Assembly: GCF_004099695.1 (NCBI RefSeq)
Contig: NZ_SCHL01000004.1
Span: 1 to 64,000 of the forward strand
Length of the DNA stretch: 64,000 nucleotides
Direction of reading: 5' to 3'
Origin: Methanosarcina sp. MSH10X1
GTDB lineage: Archaea; Halobacteriota; Methanosarcinia; Methanosarcinales; Methanosarcinaceae
Made by a program: the position numbers and the translations under genes. The notes beneath the pieces are model-generated. The model had not been told where the DNA came from, ran no database searches, and saw only the letters and a list, made by a program, of their open reading frames with translations. How positions within the stretch are numbered: position 1 is the first letter of the stretch; every line of letters starts with the position of its first letter. This document shows positions 44,193-53,646 of the stretch, one piece after another.

Positions 44193-45164
44193 TTACAACA
44201 ACATATTGAATAGATATCCTGTAAAAATGATAGATAATGTTATAATTGAGACGAAAATTGCTACTAATTCTTTTTTAAGTACCTTTCTAAGGATAATCAT
44301 CTCAGGCAGAGATACGGCTGTGACAGACATGAGGAAAGCCAGGGCAGTTCCTACTGGAAGCCCTTTTCCAATCAGGCTTTCTACAATAGGAATCATTGCC
44401 ATAACGTTCGAGTAAAGGGGTACTCCAATAAGGACAGCAATTGGCACTGCAAGCAGATTATCCTCACCAGCGTATTTTTCGAGTATGCCTTCAGGAGCGT
44501 ATCCATGGAAAATGCCTCCTATAGCAACTCCTATTATTACATAGAGCCATACCCTGCCCACAATATCTTTTACACTTTCAAAAGCGTATTCTGCTCTTTC
44601 CCTCATTGTTAGCTTTTGGTCTTCACTGCTTTGTTTTCCCACTTTCATCTTATATACAAAGTCTTCTACATACTTTTCAAGTTTCAGGACGCCGATCATA
44701 TAGCCCCCTACGACTCCCAGTAAAACTCCTGATACTACGTAAATTACTGTTGCCTGGAGTCCGAGAGTTGCCCATAGAGCAGCAACTGCGGCTTCGTTTA
44801 CAAGAGGAGAAGTGATCAGAAAGGCGAAAGTGACTCCCAGGGGCACTCCGGCTTCAACAAACCCTATAAAGATCGGAACAGACGAACACGAACAGAATGG
44901 AGTTATCGTTCCTATGAGAGATGCAAGAAAATAATATCTGAGTCCTTTCTTGCTTCCGAGAACCTGTCTTGTTCTCTCGGGAGTGATATATGTCCTCAGG
45001 TAGGAAACAACAAAGATCATTACAGCTAGAAGGACGAAAATTTTCATTACATCGTAAATGACAAAATTAACACTTGCTGCAAGGCGTGTATCAGGTGCAA
45101 TCCCGAGCAACTCATATGTCAGTTTATCAGCAATCCATTGAAGGGGATAGAAAATATCAACCAT
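44193..45164 (-). CDS. Permease, ArsP/DUF318 type (PF03773)
   Basis: Integral membrane protein of 323 residues with eight to nine segments. The motif TPFCSCSSVPIFIGF with its adjacent Cys is the hallmark of the family, repeated in form by GVPLYSNVMAMIP in the second half. ArsP members export methylated arsenicals; others of unknown substrate accompany thioredoxin-like proteins as here. AGGATC precedes ATG 45164. The promoter region holds a TATA box and the shared ArsR-type palindrome, and an ArsR gene lies upstream. Confidence 0.92.
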   Translation of the reverse strand: MVDIFYPLQWIADKLTYELLGIAPDTRLAASVNFVIYDVMKIFVLLAVMIFVVSYLRTYITPERTRQVLGSKKGLRYYFLASLIGTITPFCSCSSVPIFIGFVEAGVPLGVTFAFLITSPLVNEAAVAALWATLGLQATVIYVVSGVLLGVVGGYMIGVLKLEKYVEDFVYKMKVGKQSSEDQKLTMRERAEYAFESVKDIVGRVWLYVIIGVAIGGIFHGYAPEGILEKYAGEDNLLAVPIAVLIGVPLYSNVMAMIPIVESLIGKGLPVGTALAFLMSVTAVSLPEMIILRKVLKKELVAIFVSIITLSIIFTGYLFNMLL

Positions 45165-45221
45165 TTTGGATCCTTCTTTTACCTAGTTGTGATTTCTATT
45201 GAAACAGTTCAAGTTTCTAAT

Positions 45222-45241
45222 ATATCAATATACATTGATAT
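45222..45241. promoter_or_regulatory. Shared palindrome ATATCAA-N6-TTGATAT, site 5
   Basis: Perfect 7-7 palindrome (8-8 with a shorter spacer) 58 bases before the permease. On the minus strand a TTTATATA box lies about 10 bases before it (near 45250-45257), so bound repressor would block transcription start. Confidence 0.75.
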
Positions 45242-45497
45242 TCACCCGGGTATATAAACATTCCCCTCAATATAAAATAATTTATTCATCTAAATACAAG
45301 ACAGTAGAAGTTCCATCTTTAAACAATAACTGACAAACTGAAAATTAAAATCGTGTTAACTCTGAAAAAAGGGAGGAGCAGGAAAAGTTATTAAATCAAA
45401 TAAAGGTAAGGGCGCTGCACGGCATTCCTGAAAAAAAATTACATTTATTTTTATCAGGTAATATATTTCTTGAATTTCACCTGCAATGGTATTGGTT

Positions 45498-45809
45498 TTA
45501 TTCTTCAAGGATTTCCAGAATCTTCCTGATTTTCTCATTTTGTATAGAATACAGCCTCATTTTTCCTTCTTTTTTTACTTTAATTATCCCCCAGTCCTGC
45601 AATTTTGCAAGGTGCATCGAGGTATTGGATTGCGTCCTCCCAATTATTTCCGGGATTTCACAGGCACATAACTCTCCTTTGCTACCGTATTTATTTTCTC
45701 TGCACTTATTCTCAGATTCGATTAAAGCCTTAATAATTCTATACCTGGTGTCTTCACTCAGGGCTTTGAAAAGCTGTAGATTTGCTTCATTAATCATATC
45801 AATAATCAT
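45498..45809 (-). CDS. ArsR family regulator with CACE box
   Basis: Winged-helix protein of 103 residues: LQLFKALSEDTRYRIIKALIES, then KGELCACEIPEIIGRTQSNTSMHLAKLQDWGII, with the ELCACE metalloid box. A Cys in ENKCRENK may add a ligand. It lies 333 bases upstream of the permease on the same strand. ATG 45809 or 45797 may be the start; a TATA-like ATATATAT lies only 13-25 bases before, so the message may be leaderless. Confidence 0.92.
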   Translation of the reverse strand: MIIDMINEANLQLFKALSEDTRYRIIKALIESENKCRENKYGSKGELCACEIPEIIGRTQSNTSMHLAKLQDWGIIKVKKEGKMRLYSIQNEKIRKILEILEE

Positions 45810-46197
45810 TGAACCTGTAAAACTATATATATTTTTCGAAATTGGAAATCAGGCTTATTGCCTGCAAATAAGGAAGGTTATTTTCCTTTGCTTTTCCCGA
45901 ACCTGTCAGCTTTTCTTGTAAATCTGTGCTTAACTACTTAATTATATACACGTTTTATTTTAGATATATTTAAAATAAAAGTAGAAGTCACCAATTTAAG
46001 AATGAATCGAGTCTGTTAGAATTTATGAAAAAATAATGCCCAGCTATCATAGATAATATGTAGTGTTATTAATTGCATAACTCGAGTTAGAAACTTATAA
46101 ATATTTATGCGCATATGTGTGAAATCAGAAATTTTTATCACTTTTGTAGTTATGAGCAAGCTCAATTAGAAACTTAAAACTTGGGAGTCCGAAAAAC
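45810..46197. promoter_or_regulatory. Divergent intergenic region with palindrome and TATA box
   Basis: TAACTCGAGTTA (46078-46089) is a perfect 12-base palindrome just before the TATA-like ACTTATAAATA of the methyltransferase gene. A related sequence, CTCAATTAGAAACTTAAAA, recurs near 46163, matching CTCGAGTTAGAAACTTATAA. These could be a regulator site and its partner. Confidence 0.45.
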
Positions 46198-46902
46198 ATG
46201 TCTGAACAAAAGAATGTCTGGGAAGATTTTTTTAAGGATAAGAAGCATGGAGGGCACAGATATTCATCGGAAGAGTTTCTTGCCATGGAAGCCAGGGAAA
46301 AATTATTCCACCTTGACGGAGGCAGGACACTTCTCGACTTCGGGTGCGGCTCTGCTGAACTTCTGACTTATTATGCTGCTGAGTATGAACAGCTTGTAGG
46401 AGCGGACTTTTCCCCATCCATGCTTGAAGAAGCAAGTAAAAGAATCAGGGAAAAAAAACGCAATAATATCGACCTGGTCCTTGCCAATCATGAAACCCTC
46501 TGGGATAAGCTGCGCACCACCTTTGACAGGATAACTGCAGCCGGAGTAATTCAGTACCTGACATATCAAGAGGTTGATAAATTTATTTTTGATGCGTCAA
46601 AGTATCTGAATAAGGGGGGAAAAATAGTATTTTTTGATTTACTGGATTCCCGACTGTATCCGCTATGGAAAATAGGACTATTCTCAGAAAATGCAAATGG
46701 GCTCAAAATTTTACGCAAAGCTGGTTTCGAATTTCGGAACATTATGCTGGCAAGTATGGAAAATCATCCAAAAGATATTCTCGGGTTTGCCCACAATCCC
46801 AATAGAATTAAAGAAATTGCGATTAAGCATGGTTTTAGAATGATTTGTATACGTTCGATGTACTACGAGTACAAGTACCATGTAATAATTTTCCGGGATT
46901 AA
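46198..46902 (+). CDS. SAM-dependent class I methyltransferase
   Basis: Protein of 234 residues with motif I TLLDFGCGSAELLTYYA, GADFSPSMLEEASKR, an aromatic-type AAGVIQYLTYQEVDKFI and YLNKGGKIVFFDLLD. The N terminus (VWEDFFKDKKHGGHRYSSEEF) resembles methyltransferases of glycan or lipid modification. It lies directly upstream of a large deacetylase-like protein and a GNAT gene, so a polysaccharide-modifying cluster is possible. ATG 46198 with GGGAG at distance. Confidence 0.86.
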   Translation: MSEQKNVWEDFFKDKKHGGHRYSSEEFLAMEAREKLFHLDGGRTLLDFGCGSAELLTYYAAEYEQLVGADFSPSMLEEASKRIREKKRNNIDLVLANHETLWDKLRTTFDRITAAGVIQYLTYQEVDKFIFDASKYLNKGGKIVFFDLLDSRLYPLWKIGLFSENANGLKILRKAGFEFRNIMLASMENHPKDILGFAHNPNRIKEIAIKHGFRMICIRSMYYEYKYHVIIFRD

Positions 46903-46974
46903 GAGGCCATTCATTTGTGTTGAATTGAGTAAATCGAGTCGGATCTGGATAAAGATATTTTGTGTGGTGGTCCA

Positions 46975-48765
46975 GTGAATAGTCTTCGTCGCCCAAAAAC
47001 ATTCCTTTCCATGCTATCTATGTCAAGTAGTTTATGTATCGGAGATAGCAAAGCTTTCCCGGACAAAGATGCTTTAAATGCCCATGAACGTGCTGGTCAG
47101 GGTATCCTCCCCCTTTTTTCGCAAAGTTACTCCAGAGCTAACGGTGTTCCGAATAATATTTTTATTGCAAAACTTCAGGGTAATAAGATTTATGACAGAC
47201 TGTATTCAGCAATTTACGGGACTTTGAAGTCAGAAATTACCTTCGATACATCAACAGTCCTGAAGTATAAAGTCGCAAGAGATTCCCGTCTATTTCCTTA
47301 CAGCTTATTTCCCATTGCAGACACTATTTTAGAATCCGGAGTAAATGGATACACGGTAGATTTAATGAGATCTTCAGAGACTCACAGTTTCTGTGAAGCC
47401 GCTTCCATACCACTGATTCATTACAGAGCACAGCCAAGACAAAGCGGCTCACTTTATATTTGCGGGCTTGTACCAATGGTTAAATGCACCTATCAAATTT
47501 CAATGGATACAAAGATGGACGACCCTCAAAGCTTTGTCGAGCTTAACAGCCCGGGTTCAAAATTAATTATTCAAAAAATAGGTAATGATATTATATTAAA
47601 AAGCTATTTTAGAGTTTCTTCTGAAGATATTAGATCTGAAAACATATGCATCCGGAGCGCAGCAGAGAAATTCGATTTTAAAATTAAATTTGACGGGCAC
47701 AATAAAACGAACACTATTTACACAAAAGACGGTAACTCTATAGTGACCCCGTTTTATAATCCCGACAGGCAGAGATTACCATATATTGATTTTTCAAACG
47801 GGTATATTAAACTCACTTCTTTTATAACGGGAAGAGGAACGCATCTGGATGTTGAGATATACCGTATAAATCAGACAGCAGACAGGAAGCTCATAACCGC
47901 CATTGGGTGTAGCAGGATGCTGCCTTTCGGACTTGATGGTCCTCATATCAGAAAGACAACGGAGCAGGGCATAAGCTACCTCAACAGTAAAAACAATAGA
48001 GGAACAATATGGTTTGACATAGAACTCCTTGAGCAGTGCAATGAAACCGATCTCGAATACCTGCGCAGTCTGGTCATCAATAATTCATGGGATGTGGGAA
48101 TACATTACTCAAAGGAATTGAATAGCCTTCCACTCGAACAGGCGTATGAAGTAATTGATGAAGGGTATTTATACGTTTATAATAAAATCGGTCGAAAACC
48201 GACAAGCTGGTGCTCAATGAGAAATAAGGATACTGTTACACACGCTATTTACGCATATGAAAACCTGGAAATGTTCTGGAGAAACGGAGACTCGGGAATT
48301 CATGCGGAAAAAGATATCGGGAATCTGGACGATGCTACCTGGGAATGGTGGGAAACTGCATCCAGGGCAGGCATGATACATCCTGTCTTTACCCACGAAC
48401 TTGACCAGGACCCAGCTATAAAATATTCAATTAGCCGCTCAAAATTTCAAAACTGGGTAGAGAATTACGATTCAAATAACATATCCATAGTGTCTTTTTA
48501 TGAGTATGGTCAGGTAAGTCGAAACACATATGACGCCTATTTTGAGAACCTTATATATACTGAACATTCTGTCACTTTTGATGCATACACAAACGGAGCC
48601 GCTGCCCTTATAAATATAGATGTAGCCGCTGGAAGAAATACAAAGGTTTACGACAATAAATTAAAAAAATATATTAGCTATAATATAGAACAGGACAATT
48701 CGATTACTTTCTGGGTTGAGAATAAACATACTTATAATATATACCTGAATGAAATTGAACAATAA
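46975..48765 (+). CDS. Large hypothetical protein, polysaccharide-deacetylase-like C-terminal half
   Basis: Protein of 596 residues. The N-terminal half is rich in beta strands (repeated small strands up to about 310). The C-terminal half, from about RKLITAIGCSRMLPFGLDGP, has GTIWFDIELLEQC, WDVGIHYSKELNSLP, WCSMRNKDTVTHAIYAYENL and GMIHPVFTHELDQDP, which recall the NodB-like deacetylase barrel with His and Asp ligands, though the usual motif pattern is not complete. GTG 46975, with GGTGG upstream, is the likely start; no clear signal peptide. It follows the methyltransferase by 72 bases. Family assignment is tentative. Confidence 0.65.
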   Translation: MNSLRRPKTFLSMLSMSSSLCIGDSKAFPDKDALNAHERAGQGILPLFSQSYSRANGVPNNIFIAKLQGNKIYDRLYSAIYGTLKSEITFDTSTVLKYKVARDSRLFPYSLFPIADTILESGVNGYTVDLMRSSETHSFCEAASIPLIHYRAQPRQSGSLYICGLVPMVKCTYQISMDTKMDDPQSFVELNSPGSKLIIQKIGNDIILKSYFRVSSEDIRSENICIRSAAEKFDFKIKFDGHNKTNTIYTKDGNSIVTPFYNPDRQRLPYIDFSNGYIKLTSFITGRGTHLDVEIYRINQTADRKLITAIGCSRMLPFGLDGPHIRKTTEQGISYLNSKNNRGTIWFDIELLEQCNETDLEYLRSLVINNSWDVGIHYSKELNSLPLEQAYEVIDEGYLYVYNKIGRKPTSWCSMRNKDTVTHAIYAYENLEMFWRNGDSGIHAEKDIGNLDDATWEWWETASRAGMIHPVFTHELDQDPAIKYSISRSKFQNWVENYDSNNISIVSFYEYGQVSRNTYDAYFENLIYTEHSVTFDAYTNGAAALINIDVAAGRNTKVYDNKLKKYISYNIEQDNSITFWVENKHTYNIYLNEIEQ

Positions 48766-48962
48766 GATAACGTTTGTGGAAAATTGCTTTTTAATCTAAA
48801 ACTTGCTTGCCCGGTTATAATGCTCATATTACTTGTCTATGAAACCCCGTTAGTAACAGGAGTATAATAAAGAAAGAAGGTGAATTCCTCTTAATAGTCA
48901 GAAACAATTAGCGCTATCTTTGACGATTTCACCGATAGTTTTACTTTCTTAAAAGTGATGTT

Positions 48963-49532
48963 ATGAGCCACTCAAAGATCTACATAAAATCTATTGTATT
49001 TCTAACGAGTTTTAAGAGACTGATACGCGATAGCATTGGGGCTCTTCTTTTAAAGAACTGGAAACAGTCGGAAAAGAAAAACGTTATGTCTTTAGAGGTG
49101 GCTATGCTGCCTGACGTCCTTAGAATACAGGAAGAAGGCTTTGAAACCCGAAACCAGGGCAAGCTTATAAAGTATTCGAGAAGGCTCAGGAAAATTTTTT
49201 ATGTTATAAAGAATCAGAATCAGGTTATAGGTTACTCTATATACTATATACTACTGACACCTTCGTTCAGGGGTTTCAAGAAAAAATCAGTAATTTGCTC
49301 AATTGCAATTGATAGAAACTTCAGAGGAAGGGGTTTTGGTGAGATTTTATTAAAAGAGAGTATTCAGGAAATGAGGCAAAATAAAATAACTTCTGTCCTG
49401 CTGTATGTAAATATAAAAAATATTTCTGCTATAAAATTATATGAAAAACTGGATTTTCGGATAATCGGAGAAAAGAAAGATATTTGTGGCGAAGATGAAA
49501 AATGTTATGAGATGGAGTTGAATTTGATTTAA
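48963..49532 (+). CDS. GNAT family N-acetyltransferase
   Basis: Protein of 189 residues with a RimI-like GNAT domain: VICSIAIDRNFRGRGFGEILLKES gives the acetyl-CoA binding loop (RGRGFG) and VNIKNISAIKLYEKLDFRIIGEK the C-terminal strand and helix. An N-terminal extension of about 45 residues is basic. ATG 48963. It may acetylate a sugar or protein in the same small cluster as the methyltransferase; the target is unknown. Confidence 0.88.
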   Translation: MSHSKIYIKSIVFLTSFKRLIRDSIGALLLKNWKQSEKKNVMSLEVAMLPDVLRIQEEGFETRNQGKLIKYSRRLRKIFYVIKNQNQVIGYSIYYILLTPSFRGFKKKSVICSIAIDRNFRGRGFGEILLKESIQEMRQNKITSVLLYVNIKNISAIKLYEKLDFRIIGEKKDICGEDEKCYEMELNLI

Positions 49533-49757
49533 CTGCTCTCTGGCTCAGGCATAATCTATTTTTGTCGACTTTTATTTGAATCTCCCGGGCTTCTATCAGG
49601 GAATTTTTAAATTAAAAAACACTTAAAAGTTGTACCCAGGCAGTCAGAGTGATTTCAAATTATTTTGAACTAACACTTAAATAATAAAATTATCATAGTA
49701 TATAGATTGCTTTAATAGCATGAGCCTGAAAGCACATAGACAAAAGGAGCCACAGAG

Positions 49758-50090
49758 ATGAGAATGCTGGAAGAATTTTTCCCGGAATTCACCCAAAAGC
49801 TGGACGAAATCGATCAACTTTATGCCGAAAAAAGGATGATTGACGAAAAGACCTATCAGTTCATTTGTTTTGCTCTTTCCATCAAAGCCAGATCAAAACC
49901 CTGCGTACTTAAGCATTTTAAAGGTGCTCTCGAAGCCGGGGCTACAGTTAAGGAACTTTCATATATTTTTGCCCTCGTTATGCGAGAAGCTGCAGGTGCC
50001 GATGATTGCTGGACCCATGATGTAATTGGGGACTGGAAAGAAATCCTGAAAGGAAATATTTCCTGCAGTTGTGCAGGAGATGAGGAATAA
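49758..50090 (+). CDS. Carboxymuconolactone decarboxylase family protein
   Basis: Helical protein of 110 residues of the CMD/AhpD fold (FPEFTQKLDEIDQLYAEKRMIDEKT, FKGALEAGATVKELSYIF). The AhpD C-x-x-C pair is reduced to a single Cys (SKPCVLKHF), while the C-terminal end carries CSCAGDEE with two Cys. GGAG precedes ATG 49758. Unlike the 39015 paralogue it has no shared palindrome nearby. Confidence 0.86.
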   Translation: MRMLEEFFPEFTQKLDEIDQLYAEKRMIDEKTYQFICFALSIKARSKPCVLKHFKGALEAGATVKELSYIFALVMREAAGADDCWTHDVIGDWKEILKGNISCSCAGDEE

Positions 50091-50281
50091 TCCCATTTCC
50101 ATCAAAAATTCTCAAATCTAATTAAAATTAAACCAATGAACCGGAATCGGAGTTTTGAGCATTTATGCTCTGTTTCCTTTCTGAACCTGTTCGGAATCGA
50201 AAATCTGGAGTTTGAAAAACTCAATTTTTAGTTTTTTCCTCTTCTCGCCTCTTACCCCATTTTCTGGACAAACCCCAGAAA

Positions 50282-51253
50282 TCACTTTTTTGAAAAATCA
50301 GTGAGTTTAAGCTGCTTCGGATAGGAAAGTTTTGCTTGCATGGGTTTCATGCAGTCTCCGGACAGATGGTATTTTTCCATAAGAGAGTTCAGTATTCCGT
50401 AGAGTTCAGCTTTATAGGTTCTGTCAGCTCCTCTTTTTGCATACAGTTTCCTGTATGGGTCTACACGTTCGGGAAAGTTAAGTTCAAGAAAATCGAGAAA
50501 ATGTTTTCTGGTATCGCCCCTGAGATAAAGAACGCCAGATAGGGCATAGTCCACTTCACATTTAGCTGCAAGAGAAAGAATTTGCTCCAGGTTCTGAGGG
50601 CTATCGGTAAGAAAAGGAAGAATCGGCATCATATGAAGTCCGGTAACAGTAGCGGTGCCTTTAAACGCTCTCAGGATCGAAAACCTATTTTCGGGAGGAG
50701 AAGCAAGGGGTTCAAGCAGAGTGCTTAATTTCTTATCCATCGTTGTAACCGTAACCGCGACATTTACATATGTAAGTTCAGCAAGCTCTTTAAGAAGATC
50801 GAGATCCCTGAGGATAAGATCGGATTTCGTAGAGATGATAACAGGATTTCGGTATTTTATCATCAATGGCAAAACCTGGCGCATCAATCCGTACTCTGCT
50901 TCTGCAGGCTGGTAGCTATCACATATCCCGCCTATATTGATTACTTCTTTTTTCCAGTTTTTGGCTCCAAGCTGCTTTTCAAGAGCTTCTGCGATATTCG
51001 TTTTCACGCAGATTTTCTGAAAGAAAGCACATTTCTCTATTCCCGGAGGGTCTGTAGCCAGGAAAGAGTCTTTTTCTACTTTTTCCAGATAGCGGTGAGA
51101 ATACATTGCGTAACAGTAGTTGCAACCGTGTTCACATCCCCTGTAGATATTGAGATCCCAATGGAATGGTAGCGTGATCCTGCTAGACTCTTTTATCCGG
51201 TTCAGAGCCGTTTTAACCTTGATTTCCTCAAACATCCCATAATAAGAAGGCAT
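50282..51253 (-). CDS. Radical SAM protein, spore photoproduct lyase-like
   Basis: Protein of 323 residues. The cluster motif [19 protein letters not shown] (C-x3-C-x2-C) and the order of segments ([47 protein letters not shown]) match the SplB-like or Rv2578c-type radical SAM family. Function of these non-sporulating relatives is unknown; DNA or nucleotide modification is possible. ATG 51253 is taken, ATG 51235 is an alternative. It stands alone. Confidence 0.9.
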   Translation of the reverse strand: MPSYYGMFEEIKVKTALNRIKESSRITLPFHWDLNIYRGCEHGCNYCYAMYSHRYLEKVEKDSFLATDPPGIEKCAFFQKICVKTNIAEALEKQLGAKNWKKEVINIGGICDSYQPAEAEYGLMRQVLPLMIKYRNPVIISTKSDLILRDLDLLKELAELTYVNVAVTVTTMDKKLSTLLEPLASPPENRFSILRAFKGTATVTGLHMMPILPFLTDSPQNLEQILSLAAKCEVDYALSGVLYLRGDTRKHFLDFLELNFPERVDPYRKLYAKRGADRTYKAELYGILNSLMEKYHLSGDCMKPMQAKLSYPKQLKLTDFSKK

Positions 51254-51334
51254 AAAACCTATAAAAACTTAAGAGAGCAGAACCCGAGATACGAAAAATG
51301 AAATTAGCTTCCTGGAAAAAGAAAAAGAAGCGAA

Positions 51335-52165
51335 TTATTCTCTGTAGACTCCATCTCCTGTGATAAGTTTTCCTTCTGCCTGGACCCAACCTCCCTGCGG
51401 ACCTGAAAGCTGGACAGAAATTCTATCACTGTAGTCATTATATTGCCAGCCGTAAATCCACCACTCATTTCGGCCGTCCATCTGGACAAAAATCTGAACC
51501 TCGGCATCAGGAGATGTTTCATAATGTGCATATACCAGGCTTTCGTAATCAAAATATTCGGGATTGATATGCTCAGGTAGAGAAATTACCGGATATTCTT
51601 TGGATTCTCGAAGATTATGTTTAGGCAGGAGCACGGACTCATTGCCAATAGGAAATCTGGTATTAATCAGATGGTCAGCCTTTACAGAGATTCCGAAATC
51701 AATTGGTGTCAGAACCGGGGTCTCTTCCGAATATTCACCGGACTCAATTAACCGCTCTTCTTCCGGAACTTCATCTTCAATATTCTCGGATCCGGGTTCA
51801 GGCTCGGGAACAGCTACAGGAAGAGAATGATAAACCGGTTGAATTTCGGCAGTTTCTATTTTGAACATTAACCCGTACTCGGTATCTTCAAGGTTGAGAT
51901 TCCATTTAGAAGGTTTATTGTAATAATCTCCGTTTATCATTTCCAGTCCGACCTCGGATTCGTTTTCAAAAACCGAAGCCGGCAAATACAAGGTTACATT
52001 TTGCAAGGTGCTGTTGCTCTCTATGGATATGTCGTACTCATAATTGCTCATAAGACTGTCATTGTACATTTCCTCGTTTCGATTTTCCAGATATATTGAA
52101 CCCAGTAAAAGCAAAAAGAGAATAAATAATACAAATCCTCCAAAAATGGTTATCTTTCTGTTCAT
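51335..52165 (-). CDS. Membrane-anchored hypothetical protein
   Basis: Protein of 276 residues with one N-terminal membrane helix (IFGGFVLFILFLLLLGSIYL) acting as anchor and an outside domain rich in beta strands. An acidic Pro/Glu linker (PVAVPEPEPGSENIEDEVPE) sits in the middle. NxS/T sites in the first third suggest glycosylation outside the cell. DEWWIYGW-like and GPQGGWVQAEGKL strands end the protein. No family recognised; similar proteins occur in Methanosarcina. Confidence 0.75.
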   Translation of the reverse strand: MNRKITIFGGFVLFILFLLLLGSIYLENRNEEMYNDSLMSNYEYDISIESNSTLQNVTLYLPASVFENESEVGLEMINGDYYNKPSKWNLNLEDTEYGLMFKIETAEIQPVYHSLPVAVPEPEPGSENIEDEVPEEERLIESGEYSEETPVLTPIDFGISVKADHLINTRFPIGNESVLLPKHNLRESKEYPVISLPEHINPEYFDYESLVYAHYETSPDAEVQIFVQMDGRNEWWIYGWQYNDYSDRISVQLSGPQGGWVQAEGKLITGDGVYRE

Positions 52166-52412
52166 TACAAGTCACTCTTTCAAAAAGATTGAAAACGTCT
52201 ATGTGAGGAATATAATTAAGCTTTACTTAATTTAAACAGAAAGAATAACTCCGAATTTGTTGATAGCATTAAGTGTGCCGCAAAAAGAAACCTAAGTAAC
52301 CGGGATACGTTTTTTACTGGCAATACATTACTCTTTTATCAGTAGAAGATTAGAGTCAAAAAACACTTAGTTTCTTGTAACTTGATAAGGAGCACCAAAT
52401 ATACATTTTTAT

Positions 52413-53555
52413 ATGTGGGAGGAAGAACCGAAGAATCTGGGAACATTAAATCTGTTTTCGCCACCTCCGATGTTGAAAGGCTATATGTATGGAGCGCAGG
52501 AAGCGCGTAAAGCTCGGAACTCAAACAGGCTTTTAGCCATACGCCTTGAAACGAATAAATCATGCAATCTCCGTTGTCGATACTGCTATGCACAGAGCGG
52601 AGATGATTCGGCAAAAATAGCCGATATCAATTCTCTCAAACGCATAGTTTCGGAAGCAAGAGAACTGGGAATCGGGTCTGTGGTCGTAATTGGGGGAGGA
52701 GAGCCGACCCTGTACCCGAAGTTCAGGGATTTAATAGTTTATATCGATTCCCTGGGAATAATCCCTGTAGTGTTTTCTAATACGGTTTTAATGACAGAGG
52801 AGCTTGCAGGATTCCTGTACGAACACAACGCCTCAGTAATGGGAAAGCTGGATTCCCTTAAGCCTGAAGTCCAGGATTACCTGGCAGGAAGGGAAGGGTC
52901 CTCCGAAGAGATCAGAAGAGGGCTTGAAAACCTTCTTAAAGCAGGCTTCTCAAAACCGGCAGGACCTGGAGAACTCCGCCTGGGAGTTTCGTTCGTAAGT
53001 AACAAAATGAACCTGGGAGAAATTGAGGAAATCTGGCACTTCTGCAGGCAAAATAATATCTTTCCCAATATGGAAATTTTAACGCCTACCGGCAGGGCAA
53101 ACGATGAGCTTGGGGATAAGCTTCTGACGGCTGACGAGATAAAGGAATACAAATTAAAACTCCTGGAAATCGACCGGAAATGTTACGGGTACAACTGGCT
53201 GCCCTACACCCCGATTACCGCCAGTGGCTGCCTTCAGCACCTTTACAGCCTGTATATCAACATAGAGGGAAATGTCCGGCCCTGTGCGCCTACGAAACTG
53301 GACGAACATCCTGCGCTCAAAGTTGGCGGGGAATATCCCTATAACATAAATAAAATGAGCCTTCGGGAGATTTATAAATCCGATCTCTTCACATATGTCC
53401 GAAACATCGATAAAGTGCTTGAGGGAAGATGCAAAAATTGCGAACATATTGAAGAGTGCATAGGCTGCCGGGGATACGCCTATAGCGTGGGAGTAAACAA
53501 TGGTGTTGATCCTCTCAAAGCCCTGAGGATGGAGTGCCAGCAATGTTTCAAATAA
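52413..53555 (+). CDS. Radical SAM/SPASM enzyme
   Basis: Protein of 380 residues. The radical SAM motif is KSCNLRCRYCYAQSG (C-x3-C-x2-C), followed by GGGEPTLYPKF (SAM-binding GGE) . The C-terminal SPASM-like domain holds NVRPCAPTKLD, CKNCEHIEECIGCRGYAYS and a final CQQC, enough for one or two extra clusters. Such enzymes modify peptides or small molecules. It opens an operon with an EgtD-like methyltransferase (92 bases) and an arginine-deiminase-like enzyme. ATG 52413 has no close ribosome site; the message may be leaderless. No precursor peptide is visible nearby. Confidence 0.9.
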   Translation: MWEEEPKNLGTLNLFSPPPMLKGYMYGAQEARKARNSNRLLAIRLETNKSCNLRCRYCYAQSGDDSAKIADINSLKRIVSEARELGIGSVVVIGGGEPTLYPKFRDLIVYIDSLGIIPVVFSNTVLMTEELAGFLYEHNASVMGKLDSLKPEVQDYLAGREGSSEEIRRGLENLLKAGFSKPAGPGELRLGVSFVSNKMNLGEIEEIWHFCRQNNIFPNMEILTPTGRANDELGDKLLTADEIKEYKLKLLEIDRKCYGYNWLPYTPITASGCLQHLYSLYINIEGNVRPCAPTKLDEHPALKVGGEYPYNINKMSLREIYKSDLFTYVRNIDKVLEGRCKNCEHIEECIGCRGYAYSVGVNNGVDPLKALRMECQQCFK

Positions 53556-53646
53556 ACGGCAGGAGGGAAAAACCGAACCCAGGCAGTAAGTCGAAAAAAT
53601 GATTTAAGGCATAAGCTGTTGAATAGTTCGGGGAGAAGGTGAGGGA

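Noticed and set aside
45796-45815. Sixth possible ATATCAA site at the start of the 45498 ArsR gene
   Set aside because: Only one half-site matches (second half is TTGAACC) and it overlaps the coding start.
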